Below, piece after piece: positions 55,968 to 64,000 of a stretch of DNA of 64,000 nt; the first letter of the stretch is position 1, and every line of letters starts with the position of its first letter. The notes beneath the pieces were generated by a model. That model did not search any database and was not told where the DNA came from. It worked only from the letters and a program-made list of their open reading frames with translations. Origin of the DNA: Bog-473 sp963750075 (lineage in GTDB: Bacteria; Actinomycetota; Acidimicrobiia; Acidimicrobiales; RAAP-2); the NCBI GenBank assembly GCA_963750075.1, contig CAVVPG010000004.1, forward strand, positions 310,001 to 374,000, given 5' to 3'. Made by a program: the position numbers and the translations under genes.

Positions 55968-56738
55968 ATGCCGTCTGACCGTCTTCCGGCGCCGTTCCCC
56001 TCATTCGACAACGTCGACGACGAACGGGCACACCGCAAGCAGCGCCTCGCCGCATCTTTCCGACTGTTCGGGCATTTCGGCTTCGACGAAGGCGTGGCAG
56101 GCCACATCACGGCCCGAGATCCCGAGATGCTCGACCACTTCTGGGTCAACCCACTCGGGATGAACTTCAAGCAGATCTGCGTGAAAGACCTCATCCTCGT
56201 CAACGACCGTGGCGATGTCGTCGACGGGAATTGGCCGGTGAACGCCGCGGCGTTCGCCATTCATTCGCAGATCCATGCTGCGCGGCCCGACGTGATCGCG
56301 GCTGCCCATGCGCACTCGGTGCACGGCAAAGCGTGGTCATCGCTGCGCCGACCCCTCGACCCTCTGACTCAGGACTCGTGCGTCTTCTACGGTGATCATG
56401 CCGTCTTCGACGACTACACCGGGGTCGTGCTGGACCTCGAGGAGGGCAAACGGATCGCGCATGCGCTCGGTGGGCGGAAAGCCGTCATCCTGTCGAATCA
56501 CGGGCTCTTGACGGTCGGGCAGACTTCGGTCGACGAAGCGGCATGGTGGTTCATCACGATGGAGCGCACCTGCCAGGCACAATTGCTCGCAGAGGCCGCG
56601 GGATCACCCGTGCTCATCGATCCGGATCAGGCGGAGAAGACCGCCAGACAAGTCGGCCATCCAAGGTCGGGATGGGTGTCGTTCCAACCTCTTTACGACT
56701 GGATCGTGTCCGTCCAACCTGATCTGCTGGAGGAATGA
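55968..56738 (+). CDS. Class II aldolase/adducin family protein
   Basis: This 256-residue zinc-dependent aldolase-fold protein has metal-ligand His in AAHAHSVHGKAW and LSNHGLLTVG, and VAGHITARDPE at the N-terminus. The WVNPLGMNFKQICVKDLILV segment is typical of the branch related to fuculose-phosphate aldolase and ribulose-5-phosphate epimerase. Many members lacking the sugar-phosphate pocket act as decarboxylases or aldolases of unknown substrate. It is divergent from the PKD hydrolase-like gene with shared operators. The F420-type oxidoreductase gene follows 32 bases later. Confidence 0.9.
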   Translation: MPSDRLPAPFPSFDNVDDERAHRKQRLAASFRLFGHFGFDEGVAGHITARDPEMLDHFWVNPLGMNFKQICVKDLILVNDRGDVVDGNWPVNAAAFAIHSQIHAARPDVIAAAHAHSVHGKAWSSLRRPLDPLTQDSCVFYGDHAVFDDYTGVVLDLEEGKRIAHALGGRKAVILSNHGLLTVGQTSVDEAAWWFITMERTCQAQLLAEAAGSPVLIDPDQAEKTARQVGHPRSGWVSFQPLYDWIVSVQPDLLEE

Positions 56739-56758
56739 CCGGCTGACGCGGCGTCACA

Positions 56759-56764
56759 TAGGCT
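56759..56764 (+). promoter_or_regulatory. -10 box of a leaderless promoter for the luciferase-like oxidoreductase gene
   Basis: TAGGCT is followed by GCGCTG and then ATG 56771. It would allow transcription separate from the aldolase gene. Confidence 0.4.
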
Positions 56765-56770
56765 GCGCTG

Positions 56771-57598
56771 ATGCGATTCGGTCTTGATGTTGCGCAGCAG
56801 CGGGTGCCCTGGGACGAGGTGGTGAGCCGGGTCCAGTTCGCCGAGGATCTCGGCTTCGACGGTGCGTGGGGATTCGATCACTTTCAGCCCATGTACGGCG
56901 AAGGACCGGGCGAGACATTCGAAGGCGTCACGACACTTGCCGCACTCAGCGGCACGACCTCTCGTATCCGGCTCGGGCTCCTCGTGACCGGGGTGACCTA
57001 CCGGCATCCCTCTGTCCTGGCCGCACAAGCCCTCACCATCGATCATGCCTCGCACGGCAGGCTCGAGCTCTCGCTGGGTGCGGCTTGGTTCGACAAGGAG
57101 CACACCGAGCTCGGCATCCCCTTCCCCTCGACGTCCGAACGGTTCGATTTGCTCGAGGATGCGCTGGAGATCGTGACCCGGCTCTACACCGGTGACGTCG
57201 TGTCCTACGACGGAAACATCGTGTCGCTACGGGCCGCACAACTTCGTCCGCTCCCGGTGCAACGACCGCACCCTCCGCTTTGGATCGGCGGCAGTGGCCC
57301 GCGGCGCACGCTCCCACTTGTCGCTCGTTTTGCGGATGTCTGGCACTCGTGGGGGAGCCCCAATTCGCTGCGGGAAGCAAATGAACGCATCGACCACCTC
57401 GCGACGGAGGTGGGGCGTGACCCGTCGTCGATCATGCGTGCGAGCTCGCTTTCGCTGGACGATCTCGACACGGCGCGCAAACATGCGGCGAAGTGGCGCG
57501 ATGCCGGCTACGGCTACCTGGTGTGTGGCTGGCCCGAGGCAGGGCGAGACCAGATCGAGCAATTCGCCCGCGACGTCCTACCGGATTTCACCGACTGA
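56771..57598 (+). CDS. LLM class (F420-dependent type) flavin oxidoreductase
   Basis: This 275-residue luciferase-like (beta/alpha)8 protein has EDLGFDGAWGFDHFQ, LAALSGTTSRIRLGLLVTGV, RHPSVLAAQALTIDHASHGR (a hallmark of actinobacterial F420-dependent members) and HPPLWIGGSGPRRTL. F420 or FMN could be the cofactor, but the RHPSVLA..ASHGRLELSLGAAW pattern favours F420. It likely reduces or oxidises a ring or keto group in the cluster's pathway. It is convergent with the SnoaL-like gene. Confidence 0.9.
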   Translation: MRFGLDVAQQRVPWDEVVSRVQFAEDLGFDGAWGFDHFQPMYGEGPGETFEGVTTLAALSGTTSRIRLGLLVTGVTYRHPSVLAAQALTIDHASHGRLELSLGAAWFDKEHTELGIPFPSTSERFDLLEDALEIVTRLYTGDVVSYDGNIVSLRAAQLRPLPVQRPHPPLWIGGSGPRRTLPLVARFADVWHSWGSPNSLREANERIDHLATEVGRDPSSIMRASSLSLDDLDTARKHAAKWRDAGYGYLVCGWPEAGRDQIEQFARDVLPDFTD

Positions 57599-57667
57599 AC
57601 CGCTGCGGGCTCCTGCGCAACCGAGCCCGGCGCTCACCGAGCTTCCGCCTGGGCGCAGTGCAGCCTC

Positions 57668-58069
57668 TCACGTCACGAACGTGGCGGTTCGGTTGTGGAA
57701 CCGCCACGTGCCGTCCTCTCGGTGGAGGATGTCGTGGTAGCGGCCGACGAGCTTCACGGTCCAGCCCGAGTCCTCCAACAACAAGAAGACCACGTCGCTG
57801 GTCGCTGCCGCTTCGTGATCGCTCCAGTCGGCGACGACGGTGTTGACGACGAGGTGGCGTTGGGGCTGCCTCGGTTGCCACCTCGAATAGGCCTGACGGA
57901 GAGCATCGTGGCCGGCATGGGTGCCCATGCCGGGAATGTCGCAGACTCCGTCGGGACAGAAGGTGGCCACCACATCTTCCGTCCGACCGTCGTCCAGCGC
58001 TTGGGCGTATCGGGCGATGGTCGCCCGCACACCCTCCGCGACCTCTCCGAATCCCGTCTCCGTCTTCAT
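57668..58069 (-). CDS. Nuclear transport factor 2-like (SnoaL) family protein
   Basis: This 133-residue cone-shaped alpha+beta protein begins ATIARYAQALDDGRTEDVVA and then FCPDGVCDIPG, with GHDALRQAYSR, HLVVNTVVADW and GRYHDILHREDGTWRFHNRT. It is a typical SnoaL_4/NTF2 domain found next to dioxygenases. Family members are isomerases, hydrolases or small subunits of Rieske oxygenases. The Rieske alpha-subunit gene lies directly upstream on the same strand. Its size and place suit a role as a beta-subunit-like partner. ATG 58069 has AAGG nearby. Confidence 0.85.
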   Translation of the reverse strand: MKTETGFGEVAEGVRATIARYAQALDDGRTEDVVATFCPDGVCDIPGMGTHAGHDALRQAYSRWQPRQPQRHLVVNTVVADWSDHEAAATSDVVFLLLEDSGWTVKLVGRYHDILHREDGTWRFHNRTATFVT

Positions 58070-58121
58070 CTGGCCAACCTTCCCGGGCGATCCGGCATTT
58101 CGTCCTCGACCTGCCCTTGCC

Positions 58122-59486
58122 CTAGAAACCGAGGTCGACGACGGGGCGCTCCAGGGGGTTCACGTTGATCGATTGCAACGCAGGCAGCAGCTTCTCGTAG
58201 GGAAGACCGGCAAGGAAGCCGTCGACGGTGCGTTCGAAGTTCGAGATACCTCCTTCGACACCCTCGGACAGCCGCATGTACTCGAAACCCTTGGAGTGCA
58301 GGCCCTTCTGTTGCCTGGGCAGGTTCGAGAAGTCCTGAGCGGGGATCGGCGGCCACCGAGGATCGTCGTGCTCCCAGAGCTCAGGCGGCGTCGGCTTGTC
58401 GGACGCCGAGCCTTCCGGAGAACGCGTGAGCGACCAGATCTCCATCATGGTCTCCTCCGGCCCCAGGGGTCGGAAGCGGTAGGAGGAGGCGCTGCTGTAC
58501 ATGGGCAGCACGAAGTGGTGAGGGAAGCAGTAGGCCATCGGCTCGTTGAGACCGCGTGCGTCGAGATCGTTCAGGTCGGGGATCTCACAGCCAGCCTCAC
58601 GGTGCCATCGCACGACGGCATCGTTGAGCGCTCGGTGCCAGGCCGACATCGCGACCTTGGGGTCGCTCGGCAACTCCATATCACGCAGGCCCTCGGCGAT
58701 CCGCACGTCGTTGGCGTGCACCATCCCGGCCATACCCTCACTCATCGTGTGCAGGTAGTGGATCTCCGCATCGACGAGTGCACGCGGGTCGATCTCCCCG
58801 CCTTGGCGTGACGGGTCCCGTCCGGTGATCACGAGCTGGGGATGTGCCTCCACCACGTGGTACTGCTCCATGAACGCCTCTTCGGCGAGCTTCCAATTCA
58901 CCGGGAGACGGCACGCGTACCACCACTCGGTGCGCCACGACTCCGCCTGCCACGCATCCATGATGGAGGCGAACGGTTCGATGCACTCTCGCAAGGGCGG
59001 CGCCTCCTCGTCGAGGTTGATCCACGCGCAGCCACCCCAGACCTCACACCGCACCGGCGGGAGGTTGAGCTCCGGCGACTGCGTGTTGTGCTCGGCGAAC
59101 GTCCGCGCCCGCGGGACAAACGTGTTCTGGCCGTCCGGGCCGTAGCACCACCCATGGAACGGGCAGATGAACCCGCTTTCACAGGTCCCCCGACCCTTGA
59201 CCACCCTTACGCCACGGTGGCGGCATGCGTTCTCGAATGCCTTCGCTCCCCCGTCATCGGTGCGCACCACGACGATCGACTGGTCCAGGATCTCGTACTC
59301 GACGAAATCGCGTGGCTGCGGGATCTCCTCGAGCCTGCACGCCATCTGCCACACCCGCGGCCAGAGCAGCTCGGCCTCCATCTGGTAGAAATCGGGGTCG
59401 AAGTAGCGCTCCTTGCGGGCCCTGTCCGGGAACTCCATCGCATAGGGCACCGGGAGTGCCGACGATCTCCGGTCTACGACCGCCAT
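58122..59486 (-). CDS. Aromatic ring-hydroxylating oxygenase, Rieske alpha subunit
   Basis: This 454-residue protein has a Rieske [2Fe-2S] domain (CRHRGVRVVKGRG and CPFHGWCYGPDG). Its catalytic domain has mononuclear iron ligands in EEAFMEQYHVVEAHPQ, and the third (Asp) lies further on. AAAGGGG precedes ATG 59486. It would hydroxylate an aromatic or cyclic substrate with electrons from a reductase not found nearby. The small SnoaL-like gene downstream may supply its partner. The promoter region shared with the Baeyer-Villiger gene holds a palindrome at 59525-59541 that recurs at 62411. Confidence 0.92.
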   Translation of the reverse strand: MAVVDRRSSALPVPYAMEFPDRARKERYFDPDFYQMEAELLWPRVWQMACRLEEIPQPRDFVEYEILDQSIVVVRTDDGGAKAFENACRHRGVRVVKGRGTCESGFICPFHGWCYGPDGQNTFVPRARTFAEHNTQSPELNLPPVRCEVWGGCAWINLDEEAPPLRECIEPFASIMDAWQAESWRTEWWYACRLPVNWKLAEEAFMEQYHVVEAHPQLVITGRDPSRQGGEIDPRALVDAEIHYLHTMSEGMAGMVHANDVRIAEGLRDMELPSDPKVAMSAWHRALNDAVVRWHREAGCEIPDLNDLDARGLNEPMAYCFPHHFVLPMYSSASSYRFRPLGPEETMMEIWSLTRSPEGSASDKPTPPELWEHDDPRWPPIPAQDFSNLPRQQKGLHSKGFEYMRLSEGVEGGISNFERTVDGFLAGLPYEKLLPALQSINVNPLERPVVDLGF

Positions 59487-59524
59487 TGGGCCCCTTTCCC
59501 TCTCGGAGTGCGGTGTGGAAATAT

Positions 59525-59541
59525 ACTAACCGGTCGGTACA
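59525..59541. promoter_or_regulatory. Operator candidate, copy 1 (ACCGACCGGT type)
   Basis: The minus strand reads TGTACCGACCGGTTAGT. It matches 16 of 17 bases with the copy at 62411-62427. The core ACCGACCGGT is near-palindromic. It lies in the 138-base divergent region between the Rieske and Baeyer-Villiger genes, next to a TATACT-like promoter word. Confidence 0.6.
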
Positions 59542-59624
59542 ATCTGTGCCGGCTCCCCGGGACGCATGACGTGCATGCCCGTGGACACGGTGGCGCCCCG
59601 CCTGCCCCATCGTCGCGAAGGCTC

Positions 59625-61274
59625 ATGACATCTCCCGAATCGGCAACCGAACAGAGATCCCGCCGTCCCGCCGTGGACGTCGACGTGCTGATCGTCGGCG
59701 CGGGCATCACCGGCATCTATCAGCTGTACCGCGCACTCCAGGCCGGTTTCTCCGCGCACCTCCTCGAGGCCGGAGATGGCGTGGGGGGCACGTGGTACTG
59801 GAACCGCTACCCGGGCGCACGGTTCGACTCGGAGAGCTACACGTACGCCTACCTGTTCTCGAAGGAGCTCTTCGACGAATGGGCGTGGCAAGAGCACTTC
59901 GCGGAGCAACCCGAGATCGAGCGCTACCTGAACCACGTGGTGGACAAGTTCGACCTTCGGCGTCACATACGAGTCGGCACCCAGGTCACCTCGGCGGTGT
60001 ACGAAGAACCGTCGGGGACATGGGCCGTCGGAACCGGCGACGGGTCTGCGTTCCGGACACGGTTCTTGGTCGCGGCGACCGGAGTCCTCTCGGTGCCGTT
60101 CTTCCCGGACGTGCCCGGCCGCCAGGACTATCGGGGTGAGTCGTATCACACCGGGCGCTGGCCGACGAAGACGGTCGATTTCGAAGGCAAGCGGGTTGCG
60201 GTCGTCGGCACGGGATCGAGTGGCGTGCAGGTCGTCCCTGCCATCGCCGGAGAGGTTGCCCTGCTCACGGTGTACCAGCGAACGGCCAACTGGTGTACCC
60301 CGCTCAACAATGCACCGATTACCACCGCTGAGCAGGCTCGATTGAGCGCCCACTTCGAAACAATGTGCGAGACCCTGAACACCTCGCCAAGCGGTTTCCT
60401 GCACCCTTCGTGCGATCGCACCACCTTCGACGACTCCGCAGCGGAGCGGAGGGCCTTCTTCGAGAAGATGTGGAGCAGCCCGGGCTTCTCGAAGCTCACC
60501 AGCAATTACAGCGACCTGATGTTCGACAAGGCGGCCAACGAGGAGTGGTGCGCGTTCATTTCCGAGAAGATCCGCAGTATCGTCACGGATCCGGAGATCG
60601 CGGAAAAACTGATCCCCAAGGATCACCGCTTCGGAGAGAAACGGCCGCCATTCGTCACCGGCTACTACGAGGTGTTCAACAACTCGAACGTCGAGCTCGT
60701 CGATCTCGAGCAGACACCGATCTTGCGCATGACAGCACGTGGAATCGAAACCGTGGAGGGGCTTCGGGAATTCGACATCGTCGTGTGGGCGACCGGATTC
60801 GACTTCGGCACCGGCGCACTCACTCGCATGGGGATCCGCGGGCTGCGCGGCCTGGCACTCGAGGACTACTGGGCGGACGGTCCCAGGACGTTTCTCGGAA
60901 TCCAGTGCACCGGTTTTCCGAATTTCTTCTTTCCCGGTGGTCCGCATGCGGCCGCGGGCAACAACCCCCGGTACAACGGCGATCAAGTGGACTTCATCAC
61001 CGACACACTCATCTATATGCGAGACCGCAATTTCGACACGATCGAAGTCGACGCCGCAGCCGAAGACAAGTGGACGAGCATGGTCGATCGTTGGGCGACG
61101 AAGGCCCCGTCATTCGGGGAGAGCAGCTACTACTTCGGAACCAACATTCCCGGCAAACCGCGTAAGTACCTGCTCAACTCGGCCGGTCGGCCGAAGCTCT
61201 TTGCCGAGATCGACAAGGTTCTCGACAGCGACTACAAGGCGTTCAAGCTCTCGCGTTCGTCGGATCGGGGCTGA
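59625..61274 (+). CDS. Baeyer-Villiger-type flavin monooxygenase
   Basis: This 549-residue FAD/NADPH enzyme has two dinucleotide motifs (LIVGAGITGIYQLY and VAVVGTGSSGVQVV) around the fingerprint YRGESYHTGRWP (F/Y-x-G-x-x-x-H-x-x-x-W-P). Further family marks are GGTWYWNRYPGARFDSESY and DIVVWATGFDFGTGALTRM. It should insert oxygen next to a ketone, giving an ester or lactone. ATG 59625 is the assigned start, and the open frame upstream lacks homology. It is divergent from the Rieske gene. The hydrolase genes nearby could open the product. Confidence 0.93.
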   Translation: MTSPESATEQRSRRPAVDVDVLIVGAGITGIYQLYRALQAGFSAHLLEAGDGVGGTWYWNRYPGARFDSESYTYAYLFSKELFDEWAWQEHFAEQPEIERYLNHVVDKFDLRRHIRVGTQVTSAVYEEPSGTWAVGTGDGSAFRTRFLVAATGVLSVPFFPDVPGRQDYRGESYHTGRWPTKTVDFEGKRVAVVGTGSSGVQVVPAIAGEVALLTVYQRTANWCTPLNNAPITTAEQARLSAHFETMCETLNTSPSGFLHPSCDRTTFDDSAAERRAFFEKMWSSPGFSKLTSNYSDLMFDKAANEEWCAFISEKIRSIVTDPEIAEKLIPKDHRFGEKRPPFVTGYYEVFNNSNVELVDLEQTPILRMTARGIETVEGLREFDIVVWATGFDFGTGALTRMGIRGLRGLALEDYWADGPRTFLGIQCTGFPNFFFPGGPHAAAGNNPRYNGDQVDFITDTLIYMRDRNFDTIEVDAAAEDKWTSMVDRWATKAPSFGESSYYFGTNIPGKPRKYLLNSAGRPKLFAEIDKVLDSDYKAFKLSRSSDRG

Positions 61275-61299
61275 GCACCCAGAGGTCCGAGCGGCTCCC

Positions 61300-62358
61300 T
61301 CAGACGGTCGCGACCGGTGTCAACGGGGACCCGACCGCACCGGGCAAACGAAGCGGGGGCGCCGTCAAGAGGAACCGACTCCGCTTGTGGTCGCGCAGCC
61401 AGGTGGCGAGCTCGTGGAGGTACCACATCTCACCGAGCGGCACACCGAGCCGGAACAGACAGAGATGATGGATCGGCAGGAACGAGTGACGACTTTCGTC
61501 GCGATCCCTTCCAACCATTCCCTCCACCGCGTAGTTGTCCGCGACCAACGCCGATATCCGCGACGCGCTGATCCACTCCAGCAGGGACTCGTCCCGGGCA
61601 TCGAGATAGGTGCACATCGTGTGGATCTTCCCGGGATCCGGGTCCCGGTTCCAGTTGAGCACCTGGGTGGCAAACCCGGTATGGAGCAGGAGCATGTCAC
61701 CAGGCTCAACATCCACCTCGTCGGCAGCCATGATCTCCTTGAGCGTCTCGAGATCGACCCCGCGCCAATCGTGCCCAAGATGGTGAGCCAAGTCGATGAG
61801 GACACCGCGACCCTGCACCCCGCTGTAGGCCATGTGCTCCAGGCCGAGGTGGCGAGCGAAACATCCGTGTGAGCCGCCGTCCCCCTCGGCATCCGGCCTC
61901 GGTCCGATCAGGTCGTCGCCGGCGCGGTACCCGTTGTAGTAGACCGCTTCTTCGATCCCGTCGCCGTCGGCATCGAATTCGGCACCGACGTGAGCCAGCG
62001 AGTCCCACTGTGTCGAGTACTGCAACGAGAGCGTCACGACGTCGTCCGCCCACACGTCCACATAGCGGGGGTCCCCGAACTGCTCCATCTCGCTCATGTG
62101 GACGTTGTAGAAAGTCCCGGGATTGCCCCGCATGTCCTCGGTCGGCGCGAGGACCGGTGGGTGCCGCCGCTGGTTCAGCGCCGTCCCGCCCGGGTAGTCG
62201 AGGGGCAGACTCAGGCAGAAGCTGACGCCGGCCTCGACCTCCCGCACGCCTTGGAGGACCTTCTCAGGAGTGAGGAGGTTGATGCGGCCGAGCTCGTCGT
62301 CCTCACCCCAATCCCCCCACGTCGAGCCCGGCGGGCGCTGCTTCCACCGCTTCGTCAC
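61300..62358 (-). CDS. Cyclase family protein (kynurenine formamidase-like metal hydrolase)
   Basis: This 352-residue protein of the cyclase/formamidase fold has QYSTQWDSLAHVGAEFDADG, corresponding to the metal-binding 'H-x-G-T-H-x-D' region, RGVLIDLAHHLG, and VEPGDMLLLHTGFATQVL. Actinobacterial members of this length often sit beside Baeyer-Villiger and Rieske genes and are thought to hydrolyse cyclic esters or amides. GTG 62358 has GGGGAAGAGG upstream. It is convergent with the monooxygenase (25 bases apart) and divergent from the amidohydrolase, sharing an operator-containing promoter. Confidence 0.88.
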   Translation of the reverse strand: MTKRWKQRPPGSTWGDWGEDDELGRINLLTPEKVLQGVREVEAGVSFCLSLPLDYPGGTALNQRRHPPVLAPTEDMRGNPGTFYNVHMSEMEQFGDPRYVDVWADDVVTLSLQYSTQWDSLAHVGAEFDADGDGIEEAVYYNGYRAGDDLIGPRPDAEGDGGSHGCFARHLGLEHMAYSGVQGRGVLIDLAHHLGHDWRGVDLETLKEIMAADEVDVEPGDMLLLHTGFATQVLNWNRDPDPGKIHTMCTYLDARDESLLEWISASRISALVADNYAVEGMVGRDRDESRHSFLPIHHLCLFRLGVPLGEMWYLHELATWLRDHKRSRFLLTAPPLRLPGAVGSPLTPVATV

Positions 62359-62410
62359 GGCCTCTTCCCCTTCTGGCCGCAGCGGTCCGCGACCCGTTGT
62401 GCGCGTTGCC

Positions 62411-62427
62411 TGTACCGACCGGTTGGT
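62411..62427. promoter_or_regulatory. Operator candidate, copy 2 (ACCGACCGGT type)
   Basis: TGTACCGACCGGTTGGT differs from copy 1 (59525-59541, other strand) at one base. It contains the near-palindrome ACCGACCGGTTGGT, typical of TetR-family sites. It lies between the divergent cyclase-family and amidohydrolase genes. Confidence 0.6.
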
Positions 62428-62509
62428 CTACACTTTTCCGCGCAGGGTATCGCGTCAGCGCGGAGCCGGTCACCGAGATCTTGCGCCCCAGCGCAGGAAG
62501 GTCACAACC

Positions 62510-63766
62510 ATGACAGCGAAACAACTCGTCGTGTCCGCCGACGGGCACATCCTCGAGCCCACCGACCTCTTCGTCACCCGCCTGCCCAAGCACCTCAGGG
62601 ACCGGGCCGTCTGGGAGGACGACTTCGAGATCGAGCCGTGGGTCGAGGGTGGAGCTCGGATCTTCCGTCGGCTCCACACATCGGGGTTCGAGGGGTGGAC
62701 CATCTCCCGGTACCGCCAGACGGGTGGACGCATGCCGGAGGGAGACCCCGAGACGATCATCGAGGACCTCGCGTTCGACGGAGTCGACGTCGGGGTCATG
62801 CATCCGAACTTGTCGCTCTTCGGGCTCTACTCGGACGACCACGAACTGTCGATGGCACATGCCCGCGTCTACAACGACTACATCATTGAGCGCTTCTCCC
62901 CGTACTTCTCCCGTATTGCTCCCACCGCCCCGATTCCCCTCACCGACGTGAACGATGCGGTGGCGGAAATCGAGCGGGTGGCGGCCAGCGGCTTTCGGGC
63001 GATCCTGTTGCCGGCGGTGCCGCCGAAACCCTACTACTCGAGGGAATTCGATCCGGTATGGGCAGCGGCGCAAGCGAACGGCGTGCACGTGTTCATCCAT
63101 ACACAAACCGGCGGCGTGAAGGTGAACGACACGGCCTCCACCACACTCAAGGTGGTCATGGAGAACGCCGCGCAGGTCAACCAGCCGATGACCGAGAAGT
63201 CGGCCTCGAAGCGGATGGTCACGCAGGCGATCTACAGCACGATCGTCCCCCAGCAGGTCATCTGCGAGCTCATCGGCGGCGGTGTGGCCGAGCGCTACCC
63301 GGACCTGCACTTCGCGCTGATCGAGTTCAACGCCCACTGGCTTGCGTCGCTGGTCGGCAGCATGGACAAGTGCTGGGTCACCGGGATCGGCCAGGACGCC
63401 GACTGGTGGCTCGGAGTCTGGGACGACACGCGTCCCGCGAGCGATCAGACCGGGATGGCACAGTTGTTCCGCCTGAACGAGAAGTGGCCATATCCGCTCA
63501 AGCCCAGCGAGTACGTCCGGCGGCAGTTCCACGTCTCCTTTCAAGACGACCCCGTTGCCGTCGCGTGCCGGCACATCACCGGGTTGTCGACGATCGTGTG
63601 GGGCAACGACTATCCGCACGCCGAAGGGACGTTCCGTGGCAGCAAGCAGCTCATCGCCGAGCAGTTCGCCGGCATCCCCGAGGACGAGCGGGCCGCCCTG
63701 GTGGGCGGGACGCTGGGCGGGCTCCTCGGGTTCGACGCTCCGGTGGCCGCCGCGCCCCGGACCTAG
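62510..63766 (+). CDS. Amidohydrolase family protein (Amidohydro_2)
   Basis: This 418-residue TIM-barrel protein begins QLVVSADGHILEPTDLF (D-G-H metal motif of PF04909). It continues with VHVFIHTQTGG (strand 5 His), LHFALIEFNAHWLASLVGSM and STIVWGNDYPHAEGTFRGS (catalytic Asp). Such proteins decarboxylate or hydrolyse carboxylated ring compounds. AGGAAGG precedes ATG 62510. It probably works with the downstream SDR (39 bases later). A paralogue is at 23292-24674. Confidence 0.9.
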   Translation: MTAKQLVVSADGHILEPTDLFVTRLPKHLRDRAVWEDDFEIEPWVEGGARIFRRLHTSGFEGWTISRYRQTGGRMPEGDPETIIEDLAFDGVDVGVMHPNLSLFGLYSDDHELSMAHARVYNDYIIERFSPYFSRIAPTAPIPLTDVNDAVAEIERVAASGFRAILLPAVPPKPYYSREFDPVWAAAQANGVHVFIHTQTGGVKVNDTASTTLKVVMENAAQVNQPMTEKSASKRMVTQAIYSTIVPQQVICELIGGGVAERYPDLHFALIEFNAHWLASLVGSMDKCWVTGIGQDADWWLGVWDDTRPASDQTGMAQLFRLNEKWPYPLKPSEYVRRQFHVSFQDDPVAVACRHITGLSTIVWGNDYPHAEGTFRGSKQLIAEQFAGIPEDERAALVGGTLGGLLGFDAPVAAAPRT

Positions 63767-63805
63767 GACGCCGTACCGGGGTCAACAGCGCCAAGGCGAG
63801 GTGGG

Positions 63806-64000
63806 GTGAACGTACACAGCTTCGATGGGCGCGTCGCCGTCGTCACGGGCGCAGGACGAGGCATCGGGCGCTCGCACGCCCTCCTGCTCGCCGACCGGGG
63901 TGCCCGCGTCGTCGTGAACGATCTCGGTGGCTCCATGGAGGGTCTCGGGGCGGATGCGGGTATCGCGGCCACCGTCGCCGCGGAGATCGTCGCCGCAGGT
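63806..64000 (+). CDS. SDR family oxidoreductase (3' truncated by window end)
   Basis: The 65 visible residues start at GTG 63806 after AAGGCGAGGTGG. They show the full nucleotide-binding motif RVAVVTGAGRGIGRSHALLL and VVVNDLGGSMEGLG, the same branch as the SDR at 6387. The catalytic Tyr and Lys lie beyond the window. It follows the amidohydrolase on the same strand and is probably part of its operon. Confidence 0.9.
   Translation, partial: MNVHSFDGRVAVVTGAGRGIGRSHALLLADRGARVVVNDLGGSMEGLGADAGIAATVAAEIVAAG

Overview
The window is very GC-rich, densely coded DNA from a high-GC Gram-positive bacterium. Several genes point to Actinomycetota: a mycothiol-dependent formaldehyde dehydrogenase, an F420-type luciferase-like oxidoreductase, a 13E12-type DUF222/HNH protein, DUF1707 and PspC membrane proteins, and a decaprenylphosphoryl-arabinose (DPA) pathway. 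Many starts carry a TANNNT box 6-7 bases before the start codon, the layout of leaderless actinobacterial mRNAs. The gene mix (repeated thiolase/DUF35 pairs, Rieske and Baeyer-Villiger oxygenases, amidohydrolases) suggests an environmental, possibly acidimicrobial, lineage. That placement is an inference. I saw no rRNA, tRNA, CRISPR array or insertion sequence.

Region by region. 1-8.5 kb: tail of a sulfotransferase-like gene, a frameshifted VOC gene, a DUF1214 protein, and a lipid/steroid-type acyl-CoA operon (acyl-CoA dehydrogenase, Cys-less thiolase plus DUF35 partner, AMP-ligase, SDR, diiron protein). 8.4-12 kb: membrane protein, carotenoid oxygenase, cold-shock protein with structured leader and strong terminator, CysQ-like phosphatase. 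12-15.6 kb: a PspC-fused histidine kinase with its LuxR-type regulator, divergent from PspC, DUF1707 and cyclic-nucleotide-binding genes. 15.6-29.7 kb: frameshifted MMPL exporter, aldo-keto reductase, second DUF35/thiolase pair, methyltransferase, 13E12 protein, amidohydrolase, Ftr1-like membrane protein, frameshifted mscR-like gene, gamma-glutamyltransferase. 29.8-37.2 kb: MFS transporter overlapping a single-chain EtfB-EtfA fusion, a GGDEF/EAL membrane protein and DedA.

37.3-48.2 kb is the most distinctive block. A two-component system is followed by nine genes whose ends overlap by 1-7 bases: a short Ser/Gly/Pro-rich anchored protein, ApbE flavin transferase, ferric-reductase-like membrane protein, NuoF-like flavoprotein, 3Fe-4S-type ferredoxin, phosphodiester glycosidase, then DPPR synthase, DprE1 and DprE2. 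A membrane redox module and the arabinan-precursor pathway therefore appear to sit on one transcript.

48.2-51.4 kb holds two small unknown genes and a second GGDEF/EAL protein. 51.5-64 kb is a catabolic island: ABC-type binding protein, TetR regulator, alpha/beta-hydrolase-like PKD protein, class II aldolase, F420-type oxidoreductase, SnoaL-like protein, Rieske oxygenase, Baeyer-Villiger monooxygenase, cyclase-family hydrolase, amidohydrolase and an SDR cut by the window end. Two distinct palindromic operator types lie in its divergent promoters, one of them repeated in two separate intergenic regions, which implies a small regulon.

Three otherwise well-conserved genes each carry a single-base indel. 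These are either sequencing errors or recent decay.
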